A program made the position numbers and the translations under genes. Below, piece after piece: positions 9,430-17,138 of a stretch of DNA of 64,000 nt (positions are counted from its first letter, which is position 1; each line of letters opens with the position of its first letter). The notes under the pieces were generated by a model. It was not told the origin of the DNA. It did no database searches and worked only from the letters and a program-made list of their open reading frames with translations. The stretch is from JABDJZ01 sp047619685 (GTDB lineage Bacteria > Bacteroidota > Rhodothermia > Rhodothermales > UBA10348), in contig JBLHLC010000002.1 in NCBI GenBank assembly GCA_047619685.1, positions 62,001-126,000 on the forward strand, written 5' to 3'.

Positions 9430-9492
9430 TGGCAGGGCGACTAATCGGAGACCAATGGAGATCGGGGTGATTAGAAATATATAGATATACAT

Positions 9493-9507
9493 AAGTTTGA
9501 TAAACTT
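9493..9507. promoter_or_regulatory. Inverted repeat in the hmuR / merR-like divergent region
   Basis: AAGTTT-GAT-AAACTT, perfect 6-base arms with a 3-base centre, in an AT-rich stretch between the divergent TonB receptor and MerR-type regulator genes. It contains TAAGTTTG (9492-9499), which fits the Bacteroidota -7 element TAnnTTTG for the regulator gene. It may be the binding site of the adjacent regulator. Confidence 0.35.
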
Positions 9508-9563
9508 TAGATCAGGTGCAAGCGAACTACCGCGCGTTTTGCCTGACTAACGAGATCTTCGCC

Positions 9564-10226
9564 ATGACCGACACACTTCTTTCCCTGTCTGAGGCGGCAC
9601 GTCGCCTTGGCGTTCACGCCTCAACACTGCGGAGGTGGGCAGACGGCGGCAGCATTCGCGTAACCACCACCCCGGGAGGACACCGCCGATTCTCCTCGGC
9701 CGAAGTGGACAGAGTGGCGGGGGGAAGCGTCGCGAATGCGCCCAGCCAGTCGAATGCCGAGGCTTCACCAGGAGCAGTAGAGGGGTCCCCTGCGGGGGCG
9801 GGACTCGAGGCCCAAGCGTTGTCAACTACCAGGACGCAGATCCGGCATCACGATGCCCGATGGCTGGACCTGACTGAGGCCGAGAAGGAAGAAAAGCGTA
9901 TGCTGGGTCGACGTCTTGTTGGCCTGATGATGCAGTATGTAGCCGCAGATGAGGGGGAAGGAGATCACTTTCTGGCGGAGGCGAAGGCGATTGGGCGGAT
10001 TCACGCCCGCAGTGCTATGCACGAAGGCCTTGAGTTGTCAGAAACCCTCAAAGCGACCCTTTTTTTTCGCGATAACATCGTTGAGTCGGCCGTGATGCTT
10101 CCTGAATCCCTTCGGGATCAACCGGAAGCAAAGGCTCGCCTGTATCGGCGGATCAACACCTACATGAATGAAATTCAGTTGACCATCGCGGACGTTTATC
10201 AGGCGGAGCGTAAGGCATCCGCCTGA
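9564..10226 (+). CDS. MerR/excisionase-type helix-turn-helix regulator with helical C-terminal domain
   Basis: 220 residues from ATG 9564; the frame extends to a GTG at 9516, but the helix-turn-helix domain begins right at the ATG. Residues 6-55 (LSLSEAARRLGVHASTLRRWADGG...TPGGHRRFSSAEVDR) are a winged MerR-like DNA-binding domain. A linker rich in A/S/G/E (55-100) leads to an all-helical C-terminal domain (about 105-215) with HDARWLDLTEAE and conserved RIHARSAMH, resembling the helical sensor domains of RsbR-N/PucR-like regulators. Divergent from the heme receptor and HmuY-like genes, so it is a candidate regulator of heme uptake. Histidines in the sensor part could bind a metal or heme, but this is speculation. 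Confidence 0.7.
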   Translation: MTDTLLSLSEAARRLGVHASTLRRWADGGSIRVTTTPGGHRRFSSAEVDRVAGGSVANAPSQSNAEASPGAVEGSPAGAGLEAQALSTTRTQIRHHDARWLDLTEAEKEEKRMLGRRLVGLMMQYVAADEGEGDHFLAEAKAIGRIHARSAMHEGLELSETLKATLFFRDNIVESAVMLPESLRDQPEAKARLYRRINTYMNEIQLTIADVYQAERKASA

Positions 10227-10250
10227 GCGCGAGAAATCTCACACAGACAG

Positions 10251-10284
10251 CAACGCCCCTTCGGCCAAAGCCAAAGGAGCGTTG
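10251..10284. terminator. Strong hairpin between convergent genes
   Basis: A 15-base-pair stem with two mismatches (arms 10251-10265 and 10270-10284, beginning CAACGC and ending GCGTTG) and a 4-base loop CAAA. It sits 25 bases after the regulator stop and 57 bases after (on the opposite strand) the TPR lipoprotein stop, and could serve both genes. There is no T-run, so a bidirectional terminator or mRNA-stabilising hairpin is the likely reading. Confidence 0.5.
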
Positions 10285-10288
10285 CCGA

Positions 10289-10327
10289 TCGCTGCGAGTC
10301 GTCCCCCCAAACAGCCGGTCGCAGCGA
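10289..10327. terminator. Second inverted repeat between convergent genes
   Basis: TCGCTGCGA (10289-10297) and its reverse complement TCGCAGCGA (10319-10327), perfect 9-base arms with a 21-base C-rich loop. Directly follows the first hairpin and precedes the stop of the TPR lipoprotein on the minus strand, so it probably acts in termination or transcript protection. Confidence 0.35.
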
Positions 10328-10340
10328 GACTGTGCAGGGC

Positions 10341-11468
10341 CTAGAGATTGAGGATGGTTGAGTCGGCAACGGCGATGATGGTAGCTCGAGCAGAGTTCGA
10401 GATGTCGGCAGCCGCATCGCTCGAGACTTCGGGAGTGATGGCCTCCTGAACCTGGTCGCCCTGCGTTGTGATTGCCTCTGGCTCCAACTCACCAAGCTCA
10501 CGAGCCACGTATTCGTCCTTCCAGCTTTGAATCTCAGCCGCGAATATGGCGGCCAGCTCCTGCAGATCGACCGTGACCTCAGTGGACTCGTCGACCAGTA
10601 GAATCCGTGCCAGGTTGGCCTCGGCCTTCTCGTAGCCGGGGTTCAGAACCACAGCCTGCTGGTAAGCCTTTTCGGCTGCTCTGGCAAACGAGCGGTGCTC
10701 CAGAGCCATGCCCAGGTTGTTCTGGAAGATCGCGACGTCGGGGCGAAGTGTGACCGCCTGGGCAAGCGTTGGCAGGGCCTGTTCAAACCGGCGCTCTTCC
10801 ATGAGAACCAGCGCCAGGTTGTTCATGGCCCAGGCGTCGCCTTCGTCCAGAATGATGGCATCGCGGTAGGCATCGGCCGACCCGGTCAGATCTCCTTTCT
10901 GGTGAAACGCCCTCCCCAAGAGTCTGAAAGTGACAGGATCATCCGAGGAAACGACCTGTGCTTCGACCATAGCCTCCTCAGCGTCCTCGGTCCTTCCAGA
11001 ATCAAGAAGTACGCGGGTCAGGTTTTGCCAGCTCTTGAGGTGGTTGGGGTCCAGGTGGAGCGCTTCGCGAAAGGCGATTTCGGCAGTCTCGGCTTGCCCT
11101 GACTTATGGGCGGAGAGACCAAGCATGTAGTGCCCCCAAGGGTTGTCTGGACGTGCATCCGTGTAGCTGGTGAAAAGCTCGCGGGCTTGCTCGTAGTCGC
11201 CCTCCCGATAGGCAGCCTCTGCGTCTTCATAGGTGACGACGCGTTTGGGCTCTGGTGTGGCGGGCGTCTGCGGGAGTGTCATGCCCACCAGATCAATTGA
11301 CTGGGTCGGGTTGGCGTCAGGTAGAGTCCTTTCAACTACCGCCGGACGAGCCGCTTCGGAGACGGCCTCGCTCTCAGGGCCGCATCCAACCAGGGTTAGC
11401 GTGAGAATCAGCGCCGTCAGATAGACGAGCGTTACGAGTTCGGTGAGTGGCAGGCTGCGGGTGTGCAT
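10341..11468 (-). CDS. TPR-repeat lipoprotein
   Basis: 375 residues. Lipoprotein signal ending LTLVGC (Cys about 29), a Pro/Ala-rich linker, then about six tetratricopeptide repeats (residues about 80-290) and an acidic C-terminal tail (300-375) containing conserved helices but no recognised domain. Likely anchored in a membrane and acting as a scaffold. It lies 200 bases downstream of an NtrC-type response regulator gene on the same strand, with several palindromes in the gap, and is a candidate target of that regulator. The partner of the TPR surface is unknown. Confidence 0.75.
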   Translation of the reverse strand: MHTRSLPLTELVTLVYLTALILTLTLVGCGPESEAVSEAARPAVVERTLPDANPTQSIDLVGMTLPQTPATPEPKRVVTYEDAEAAYREGDYEQARELFTSYTDARPDNPWGHYMLGLSAHKSGQAETAEIAFREALHLDPNHLKSWQNLTRVLLDSGRTEDAEEAMVEAQVVSSDDPVTFRLLGRAFHQKGDLTGSADAYRDAIILDEGDAWAMNNLALVLMEERRFEQALPTLAQAVTLRPDVAIFQNNLGMALEHRSFARAAEKAYQQAVVLNPGYEKAEANLARILLVDESTEVTVDLQELAAIFAAEIQSWKDEYVARELGELEPEAITTQGDQVQEAITPEVSSDAAADISNSARATIIAVADSTILNL

Positions 11469-11497
11469 GGTGATTGCCTCCGTTTGCTGAATGGTTA

Positions 11498-11517
11498 ATG
11501 ACCTTGTGGTTGGTCAT
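11498..11517. promoter_or_regulatory. Inverted repeat upstream of the TPR lipoprotein
   Basis: ATGACC (11498-11503), 8-base spacer, GGTCAT (11512-11517), perfect arms, 30 bases before the lipoprotein start (minus strand). The same 200-base gap also holds GGGCG-AG-CGCCC (11544-11555), GTTGC-TGC-GCAAC (11577-11589) and GCAAA-C-TTTGC (11596-11606). They may be operators or 5' leader hairpins. Confidence 0.35.
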
Positions 11518-11640
11518 CTACACTGTCAGAACCGGGCCAAACTGGGCGAGCGCCCTCGGATAGATACCGCTATAACGTTGCTGCGCAACAAGTAAGCAAA
11601 CTTTGCAGGCGCGGGTGAGGCGGGTCGGATTCGCGCTGAT

Positions 11641-11691
11641 GTGTCCGTGTGGACACGGCGCTTCAACGTCTAGTGTGTCCGTGTGGACACA
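11641..11691. promoter_or_regulatory. Tandem palindromes, candidate enhancer sites for the response regulator
   Basis: Two identical copies of GTGTCC-GTGT-GGACAC at 11641-11656 and 11675-11690, 34 bases apart; the second overlaps the last codons of the response regulator gene and extends by one further base pair on each side. They lie 170-220 bases upstream of the TPR lipoprotein start, a distance typical of activator sites for sigma-54-dependent NtrC-family proteins. I could not find a convincing GG-N10-GC promoter between them and the gene. A tandem hairpin terminator is the alternative. Confidence 0.4.
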
Positions 11692-13022
11692 CCGAGCCTG
11701 CGCATGATTTTCAGCAGGCTGGCGTGATCGGCCAGTCCCAGGCTCCGGGCGGCGTTGGAGACATGCCCATCGCTGGCATCCAGGGCGCTACGGATAATCC
11801 GGCGCTCCGCCTCGGCCTTGCGCTCCGCGAAGGTGGCGGCAGGGTCGGTCGCACGGTCATCCACTGCGCCGCCATTCTGTAGCGCGCTGTTCCCAATCAC
11901 CCCGTCGTCACTGGCAATCAGGAGTCGTTCCAGTGCGTTGCGGAGCTCCCGAACATTGTTGCGTGACCATTCCTGACTCGAGAGCCACGACATCACATTC
12001 GGCGAAATGTCGGGCGTTCTGATTCCCCAGTTGGCGGAGATCCCGGCAAGGAGCGTCTTGACGATGGCCGGAATATCGGACTTGCGGTCCCGGAGGGGTG
12101 GCACCTTCAACATGTGCGTGTTGAGCCGGAAGAGCAGGTCCGTTCGAAAACGTCCTTCAACTGCGTCCTCATCGAGATCGCGATGGGTTGCCGCCACGAT
12201 GCGGGCGGTGACCTTAACCGGCCGCTCTCCGCCCACCCTCCGCAACTCCCTGGTCTCCAGAACACGAAGCAGTTTCGCCTGTGCGGAGGGATTCAGTTCT
12301 CCGATCTCGTCCAGGAACAGGGTCCCGCCGCTGGCCCGCTCAAACGCGCCCCGGTGCAGGCGGTCGGCTCCGGTGAAAGCACCCTTTTCATGACCGAAGA
12401 GTTCGCTTTCGATCAGGTTCTCCGGGAGGGCGCCGGCATTGATGGCGACGAAGGGCCTGTCAATTCCGCCAGCGGCGTGTACCTCTCTGGCCACCAGTTC
12501 CTTGCCCGACCCGCTCTCACCAACAATGAGCACCGCGCTTGGTATCCGGGCCACCCGGGAAATCTGTTCCTTCAGCCGCGTCATGACCGGGCTGCTACCC
12601 ACGAGTCCGGTCGCACTGGGAAGTGAGGTTCTGAGCGAGGCCACTTCCGCGTTGAGCCTTGCCCAATCCAGGGCCTTCTGAATCTCGTTGACCACCCTGG
12701 GCATGGCTTCGGCCTTGTCAACGAATCCAAATGCCCCAAGTTTGACCGCCTGGACGCAGCGATCGAAGTTTCCTGTGCCCGTGTAGACAATCACCGGAAT
12801 GCGATTGCCGGCCTCTGCCAACGCTCGGAGGACTGCGAAACCGTCCATCCCCGGCATCTCCAGATCAAGCAGAAGACAGTCGACGGGCTCCGCCGCCAGC
12901 ATATCCAGGGCCTGGTTTCCACCGCCTGCGACCAACGTCTCAAAGTCCGCCAGTCGGCGCAGGTCGTAGGCGTACTGCTCCGCCAGCGCCGGTATGTCGT
13001 CAACAATGAGTACGCAGGGCAT
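11670..13022 (-). CDS. NtrC-family sigma-54-dependent response regulator
   Basis: 450 residues in three domains. Receiver (1-120) with acidic pocket VDD, phospho-acceptor Asp53 (LLLDLEMPG) and Lys at VDKAE. AAA+ domain (about 145-370) with Walker A GESGSGKE, the sigma-54-contact loop ESELFGHEKGAFTGA and Walker B GGTLFLDEIGEL. C-terminal Fis-type helix-turn-helix (about 405-445: RRIIRSALDASDGHVSNAARSLGL). It activates sigma-54 RNA polymerase after phosphorylation by the kinase encoded just upstream (18-base gap). The target genes are not known; the downstream TPR lipoprotein with tandem palindromes is a candidate. Confidence 0.93.
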   Translation of the reverse strand: MPCVLIVDDIPALAEQYAYDLRRLADFETLVAGGGNQALDMLAAEPVDCLLLDLEMPGMDGFAVLRALAEAGNRIPVIVYTGTGNFDRCVQAVKLGAFGFVDKAEAMPRVVNEIQKALDWARLNAEVASLRTSLPSATGLVGSSPVMTRLKEQISRVARIPSAVLIVGESGSGKELVAREVHAAGGIDRPFVAINAGALPENLIESELFGHEKGAFTGADRLHRGAFERASGGTLFLDEIGELNPSAQAKLLRVLETRELRRVGGERPVKVTARIVAATHRDLDEDAVEGRFRTDLLFRLNTHMLKVPPLRDRKSDIPAIVKTLLAGISANWGIRTPDISPNVMSWLSSQEWSRNNVRELRNALERLLIASDDGVIGNSALQNGGAVDDRATDPAATFAERKAEAERRIIRSALDASDGHVSNAARSLGLADHASLLKIMRRLGVSTRTH

Positions 13023-13040
13023 AAGCGCTCCGGTTCTCGG

Positions 13041-14693
13041 CTAGTGGCCCAGGGCCGGTAGTTCGATGACGAAGGATGATCCCTCGCCAGGGACACTCTC
13101 CACCCGGAGTTCACCGTTCATGTCCAGTACCAGCCGCCGCACTATAGACAATCCAAGGCCTATCCCGTTCTCCTTGGTGGTGTAGAAGTCCTGGAAAAGT
13201 AACGCATGCAACTCCGGGGGAATGCCCGTTCCGGTATCGGATACGCTGAGCCGCGTGCCCCCCGTCGGCCGAATGGGTTCGACGAGAACGTCCACACGTC
13301 CCGATGCATCGACCAGGCTATCCAGGCCATTGGTGACGAGATTCTCGACGATTCGTCGGATGGCGAGGGGGTCTGCCAGAGCCATGGAGGATGTGCCCGA
13401 GAACCGCACACGAGAATCTCCCGCTGCCGAGACCGCCTCGCGCGCCAGGGCGGTCACGTCGATCTGGCGAATGTCTGTCCGCGTGGAAATGCGCGCGTAC
13501 TCGGTGGCCAGCACGCCCAGGTAGTCGATACCTGATTCCACCGAGCCACGCCGCTCGCCAAAGACGCGTTTGAGTTCCTCGGCGTCTCCCGCAACCTCGT
13601 TCAGATGAACGAAGACGTTTTTGATGGGCGTGAGGCCATTCTTGATATCGTGGTTGGCCTGGCGGGCAAAATCGCCGAGGGTTGCTCTTCGTTCCGCCTT
13701 CTGCAAGCCTGCCGCGCTTGCCCTCAGACGTTTGACCATGGCGTCCAGCGTCCGACTGAGACTGCCGATTTCGTCTCGGCGCCGGGCCAGGAAGCGAGAG
13801 CCGGTACCGAGGAGCTCGATCGAGGCGGTGGATTCCGCGAGTTGTGTAATGGGCCGTGTGAATCGGCCCGCAATCCACCACGCGCCAGCCGACGTGGCAA
13901 GAGCCACAAAGCCAAATGCCGCGAGGAGCCACCGGTCCAGCGACCCCAGAATAGCCTCCAACTCGCCGAGTCTGTGTGCAATTCGCAACGCAGCCTCCCT
14001 GGGCGCTGTCTCCCCTGCAGCCCGGACCCAAGCAGGAATATCCCTTGTCAGCCCGGAGACCGACGAGCCCGCCAGAAGTCGGCTCTCGGAGATGAGGCCT
14101 GCCGTCATGGAGGAGTCCGGCACAAGTCCGTTGAGATACGCATCATCGATCACCCGGCCAAGCTGGAGTTGGTAGGCCACACTGTCAATCAGCACCTCGC
14201 GGCTCCGGACCAGATAGTAGTCGAACCCCGTTGAAAAGGGGATGATTGAAACGATCGGTGTCTCCGATGGCTCAAGCCAGTCCATCGATCCATCCGACAG
14301 AGGAACGCTGACCACCTGTTCGTCCAGCCGCGCGCTGGCCAGCCGAGCGGAGCCATCCGCGTCCAGAAGAAGGAGGACGTCCAGGCGGGCTCTGGCTAGG
14401 GTGCGCCGCCCGATGGCGGGCAGCGCCGGCACCCAGGCCGAATCTCCCGCAAGAGCGCGCCGGAGCTGCGTATCCGACCTCAAATCTGCCACAGCGGAAA
14501 GCGCCGCGGCGTCCAAAACGTCCCGCTCGCGTCTCAGATCGTCGGTGACCGTACCGATCAACTGGGACACGCGATGGGCGTGTTGCCCGGTAAGTCGTTT
14601 CCCCATCTCCACCCGAACCGCCAGAAGCAGCACGCCGAGCGGAAGGAGAACGGTGATGAGCATCACCGTGAGTAGCTGGGACCGGAGTTTCAC
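13041..14693 (-). CDS. Membrane sensor histidine kinase (NtrB/NtrY-like)
   Basis: About 550 residues from a GTG at 14693, preferred because it follows the DUF1569 stop by 8 bases and has GAGAG upstream; the frame is open to 14753 but would overlap that gene. Two membrane segments (about 10-28 and 240-262) flank a periplasmic sensor domain; then HAMP (about 262-315), a phospho-acceptor helix with NHDIKNGLTP (H-box), and an ATPase domain with N-box LVTNGLDSL, G1 DTGTGIPP and G2 GIGLGLSIV. It partners the response regulator encoded 18 bases downstream. The signal sensed is unknown. Confidence 0.9.
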   Translation of the reverse strand: MKLRSQLLTVMLITVLLPLGVLLLAVRVEMGKRLTGQHAHRVSQLIGTVTDDLRRERDVLDAAALSAVADLRSDTQLRRALAGDSAWVPALPAIGRRTLARARLDVLLLLDADGSARLASARLDEQVVSVPLSDGSMDWLEPSETPIVSIIPFSTGFDYYLVRSREVLIDSVAYQLQLGRVIDDAYLNGLVPDSSMTAGLISESRLLAGSSVSGLTRDIPAWVRAAGETAPREAALRIAHRLGELEAILGSLDRWLLAAFGFVALATSAGAWWIAGRFTRPITQLAESTASIELLGTGSRFLARRRDEIGSLSRTLDAMVKRLRASAAGLQKAERRATLGDFARQANHDIKNGLTPIKNVFVHLNEVAGDAEELKRVFGERRGSVESGIDYLGVLATEYARISTRTDIRQIDVTALAREAVSAAGDSRVRFSGTSSMALADPLAIRRIVENLVTNGLDSLVDASGRVDVLVEPIRPTGGTRLSVSDTGTGIPPELHALLFQDFYTTKENGIGLGLSIVRRLVLDMNGELRVESVPGEGSSFVIELPALGH

Positions 14694-14701
14694 CAAGTCT
14701 C

Positions 14702-15157
14702 TCAGACTCCAAACTGGGTAAAATGATGATCGAGATGTTTGTACATGCCCCAACCCTTTTCTTGGGCGGTCATGCGACCAAAGAGCGCATGCTCCGTGCG
14801 TGAGGCACCCTCAGGTCCCTCGTTCGAGATTTGCGACAGGGCGGCCTTCAGTCTGGTCTTCTCTCCTTGGAACTCGCAGGTGTCTGCCATGACATACTGC
14901 GGATGAGTAGTGATGGATTTCGCGTACGGCTTGGGTCCCACCACCATTTTGCGGATCATTCCCTTGAAGAGCCGGGCGATCAAGGGTGTACCTGTCAGCG
15001 GCTTGCCATTGGCTACCTCCAGGATTTCGGCGCAGTGCCCGAGCATCTGGGCTACGTCCATTTTCCCCCACTGAGGCCGGGTGGCTTGGGTCAGGGCGTC
15101 AATCCGGGCGAGAACAGCGTCCATGGTGGCGGTATCGTAGAGGCTCTTGTCAGGCAT
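14702..15157 (-). CDS. DUF1569 (DinB-like) family protein
   Basis: 151 residues matching the DUF1569 family: TRPQWGKMDVAQMLGHCAEI near the start (a DinB-like four-helix bundle with a His for metal binding), central GKPLTGTPLIARLFKGMIRKMV, and C-terminal HALFGRMTAQEKGWGMYKHLDHHFTQFGV with HLDHH. Such proteins are small, cytosolic, and metal-dependent by analogy with DinB, but no reaction is established. It heads the kinase/regulator gene group with an 8-base gap to the kinase. Confidence 0.75.
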   Translation of the reverse strand: MPDKSLYDTATMDAVLARIDALTQATRPQWGKMDVAQMLGHCAEILEVANGKPLTGTPLIARLFKGMIRKMVVGPKPYAKSITTHPQYVMADTCEFQGEKTRLKAALSQISNEGPEGASRTEHALFGRMTAQEKGWGMYKHLDHHFTQFGV

Positions 15158-15226
15158 GGTGTAGGCAGACGGTTTAGCGTGCTACGCCACATGAGGAGAG
15201 ACAGGTCCGCCTACTTGTTCAACGGC

Positions 15227-16240
15227 CTACCAGGCCGGCACCTGTTGGGTCAGGCAGTGAATCGCGCCCAGACCCCAGACGAGGTCTCTGCAATCAATGA
15301 GTACGACCGCGCGATCCGGGAAGAAGCCTGCCAGCAGGTCTTGTGCCTTCAGGTCGCTCGCACCCCCAAACCCCGGCACGAGGACGGCCCGGTTGGCGAT
15401 GTAAAAATTGGCATGGCTGGCGGGTAGTCGGACCTGTTCTTCTCCCTCCGGGCGGAAGAACAGGGGGGCAGGCAGGGGCAGGCGATGGAGGCGAATGCCC
15501 AGTGGAGTCGCAAGCTTTTCGAGGTCGGCAAAGGCTTCTTCCAGACCTGCATGGGCGCGGTCGTCGGGGCTCCCGGGGACCGACATCACAATGTCCTGAG
15601 GCGTGACAAACCGGGCCAAATTGTCAATGTGGCCGTCGGTGTCGTCACCCTCGACATGCCCGCCGACCCACAGGATGTCCGTGACGCCAAGGAGTCGCCG
15701 AAATATGGAATCCGCCTTTGGGCGAGTCAGGCCAGGATTGCGGTTGGGATTCAGTACGCATGACTCCGTCGTGAGCAGGACCCCTCGACCGTTTACCTCA
15801 ATAGCCCCTCCCTCAAGGACCAGGTCCGCGTCCTGTACAACGGCGCCCGTCAGGGCTGCCATCCTGCGCGCCACCTGGGCGTCCAGATCGAAGGGCGGAT
15901 ACTTCCCGCCCCAGGCGTTGTAGGTAAAGTCCACGGCCTCCAGGCCATCGGTGCCCCGGACAAAGGTGGCTCCGTGATCGCGGCACCAGGCGTCATTGGT
16001 TGGAATGTGGTGGAACACCACGTCCCGGATTCCACCAAGAATGCCTCGCACGTGTAGCTCGTGCACGCCGTCCAGCACGTTGATGTGCAGGGTTTCCGAC
16101 GCCGCAATGGAAACCGCGATTTCCTTGAAGGCGGGCTCCACCGCACCGAAGGCTCCCGGCCACGTATCCCGGTTGTGTGGCCATGAGACCCAGGTACCCT
16201 GGTGTGGCTCCCACTCGGCGGGCATGCGTCGATGGGACAT
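15227..16240 (-). CDS. aguA: Agmatine deiminase
   Basis: About 337 residues from ATG 16240, which directly follows (1-base gap) the stop of the amidohydrolase gene; the frame is open to 16279. The sequence follows the peptidyl-arginine-deiminase/AguA family: MPAEWEPHQGTWVSWPHN, a conserved NDAWCRDHGATFV, EGGAIEVNGRGVLLTTESC, GGHVEGDDTDGHIDN and the catalytic cysteine near the C-terminus (GLGAIHCLTQQVP). It hydrolyses agmatine to N-carbamoylputrescine and ammonia. Last gene of the polyamine operon, so the pathway arginine, agmatine, N-carbamoylputrescine, putrescine is complete here. Confidence 0.92.
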   Translation of the reverse strand: MSHRRMPAEWEPHQGTWVSWPHNRDTWPGAFGAVEPAFKEIAVSIAASETLHINVLDGVHELHVRGILGGIRDVVFHHIPTNDAWCRDHGATFVRGTDGLEAVDFTYNAWGGKYPPFDLDAQVARRMAALTGAVVQDADLVLEGGAIEVNGRGVLLTTESCVLNPNRNPGLTRPKADSIFRRLLGVTDILWVGGHVEGDDTDGHIDNLARFVTPQDIVMSVPGSPDDRAHAGLEEAFADLEKLATPLGIRLHRLPLPAPLFFRPEGEEQVRLPASHANFYIANRAVLVPGFGGASDLKAQDLLAGFFPDRAVVLIDCRDLVWGLGAIHCLTQQVPAW

Positions 16241-16241
16241 G

Positions 16242-17138
16242 CTACTTGGGGTCAATGTACCGCTGCCCGAGGTTGTCATAGGCGTCTACACGTCGATCCC
16301 GGAGAAAGGGCCAACCATGTCGCTGATCATTGATTCGATCCAGGTCCAGATCGACCACCGTGGTGCCGGGACTCTCTCTGCTCAGCCGGGTCATCACATC
16401 CCCGTCCGGTCCGCAGACAAAACTCTGGCCCCAAAACAAGATGCCTTCATCTGCTCCTTCCGTGGAGGGGTCGGGCTCGAACCCACATCGATTTACAGCC
16501 GCTACGAAACATCCGTTGGCGACCGCGTGCGAGCGCTGGATCACCTCCCACGCCTCATGCTGCTGGCGCCCGTGAGAATCCTGCTCAGCCGGGTGCCACC
16601 CGATCGCGGTCGGATAGAAGAGAATGTCTGCACCCTGGAGGGCCGTCAGTCTTGCCGCTTCCGGATACCACTGGTCCCAGCAGATAAGAACCCCAATCCG
16701 GCCGAACTGGGTCTCAAATGACTGAAAGCCAAGGTCTCCCGGCGCGAAGTAGTACTTCTCGTGGTACCGAGGATCATCCGGAATATGCATCTTCCGGTAC
16801 TTCCCGACATATCCGCGCGCGCCATCCAGGACGGCTGCGGTGTTGTGGTACAATCCCCTCGCACGTGCTTCGAAAAGACTCAGAACCAGCACGACGTTGT
16901 ACTCGCGGGCCAAGACCTCGAACCGGTCCGTGGAAGGCCCCGGTACGGGCTCGGCCAGGGCATAGTTGTCGGGATCCTCGGTTTGGCAGAAGTACCGGCT
17001 GGCGAACAACTCCGGGAGGCAGATAATCTGCGCTCCCATTTCAGCCGCTCGCCTGATCTCACGCTCAGCCTGCACCAGGTTCTCGGCAGGATCGGGGCCC
17101 ATTTGGAGTTGGACCACCCCGATTGTCACCGCATTCAT
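16242..17138 (-). CDS. aguB: N-carbamoylputrescine amidohydrolase
   Basis: 298 residues of the nitrilase superfamily with the Glu-Lys-Cys triad: Glu43 (CLPELFAS), Lys116 (GKYRKMHIPDD) and Cys153 (LICWDQWYPEAAR). The residues around the cysteine and the conserved YHEKYYFAPGD stretch are typical of AguB. It releases putrescine, CO2 and ammonia from N-carbamoylputrescine in the cytoplasm. Its ATG overlaps the stop of the arginine decarboxylase gene (ATGA) and its stop is 1 base from the agmatine deiminase start, giving tight translational coupling. Confidence 0.93.
   Translation of the reverse strand: MNAVTIGVVQLQMGPDPAENLVQAEREIRRAAEMGAQIICLPELFASRYFCQTEDPDNYALAEPVPGPSTDRFEVLAREYNVVLVLSLFEARARGLYHNTAAVLDGARGYVGKYRKMHIPDDPRYHEKYYFAPGDLGFQSFETQFGRIGVLICWDQWYPEAARLTALQGADILFYPTAIGWHPAEQDSHGRQQHEAWEVIQRSHAVANGCFVAAVNRCGFEPDPSTEGADEGILFWGQSFVCGPDGDVMTRLSRESPGTTVVDLDLDRINDQRHGWPFLRDRRVDAYDNLGQRYIDPK

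Noticed and set aside
9516..9563. GTG start at 9516 for the MerR-type gene
   Set aside because: The helix-turn-helix domain starts at ATG 9564, and the extra 16 residues have no support and overlap the divergent promoter region.
11469..11640. Sigma-54 promoter between the response regulator and TPR lipoprotein
   Set aside because: No good match to GG-N10-GC with TGGC/TTGC context was found on the minus strand by eye.
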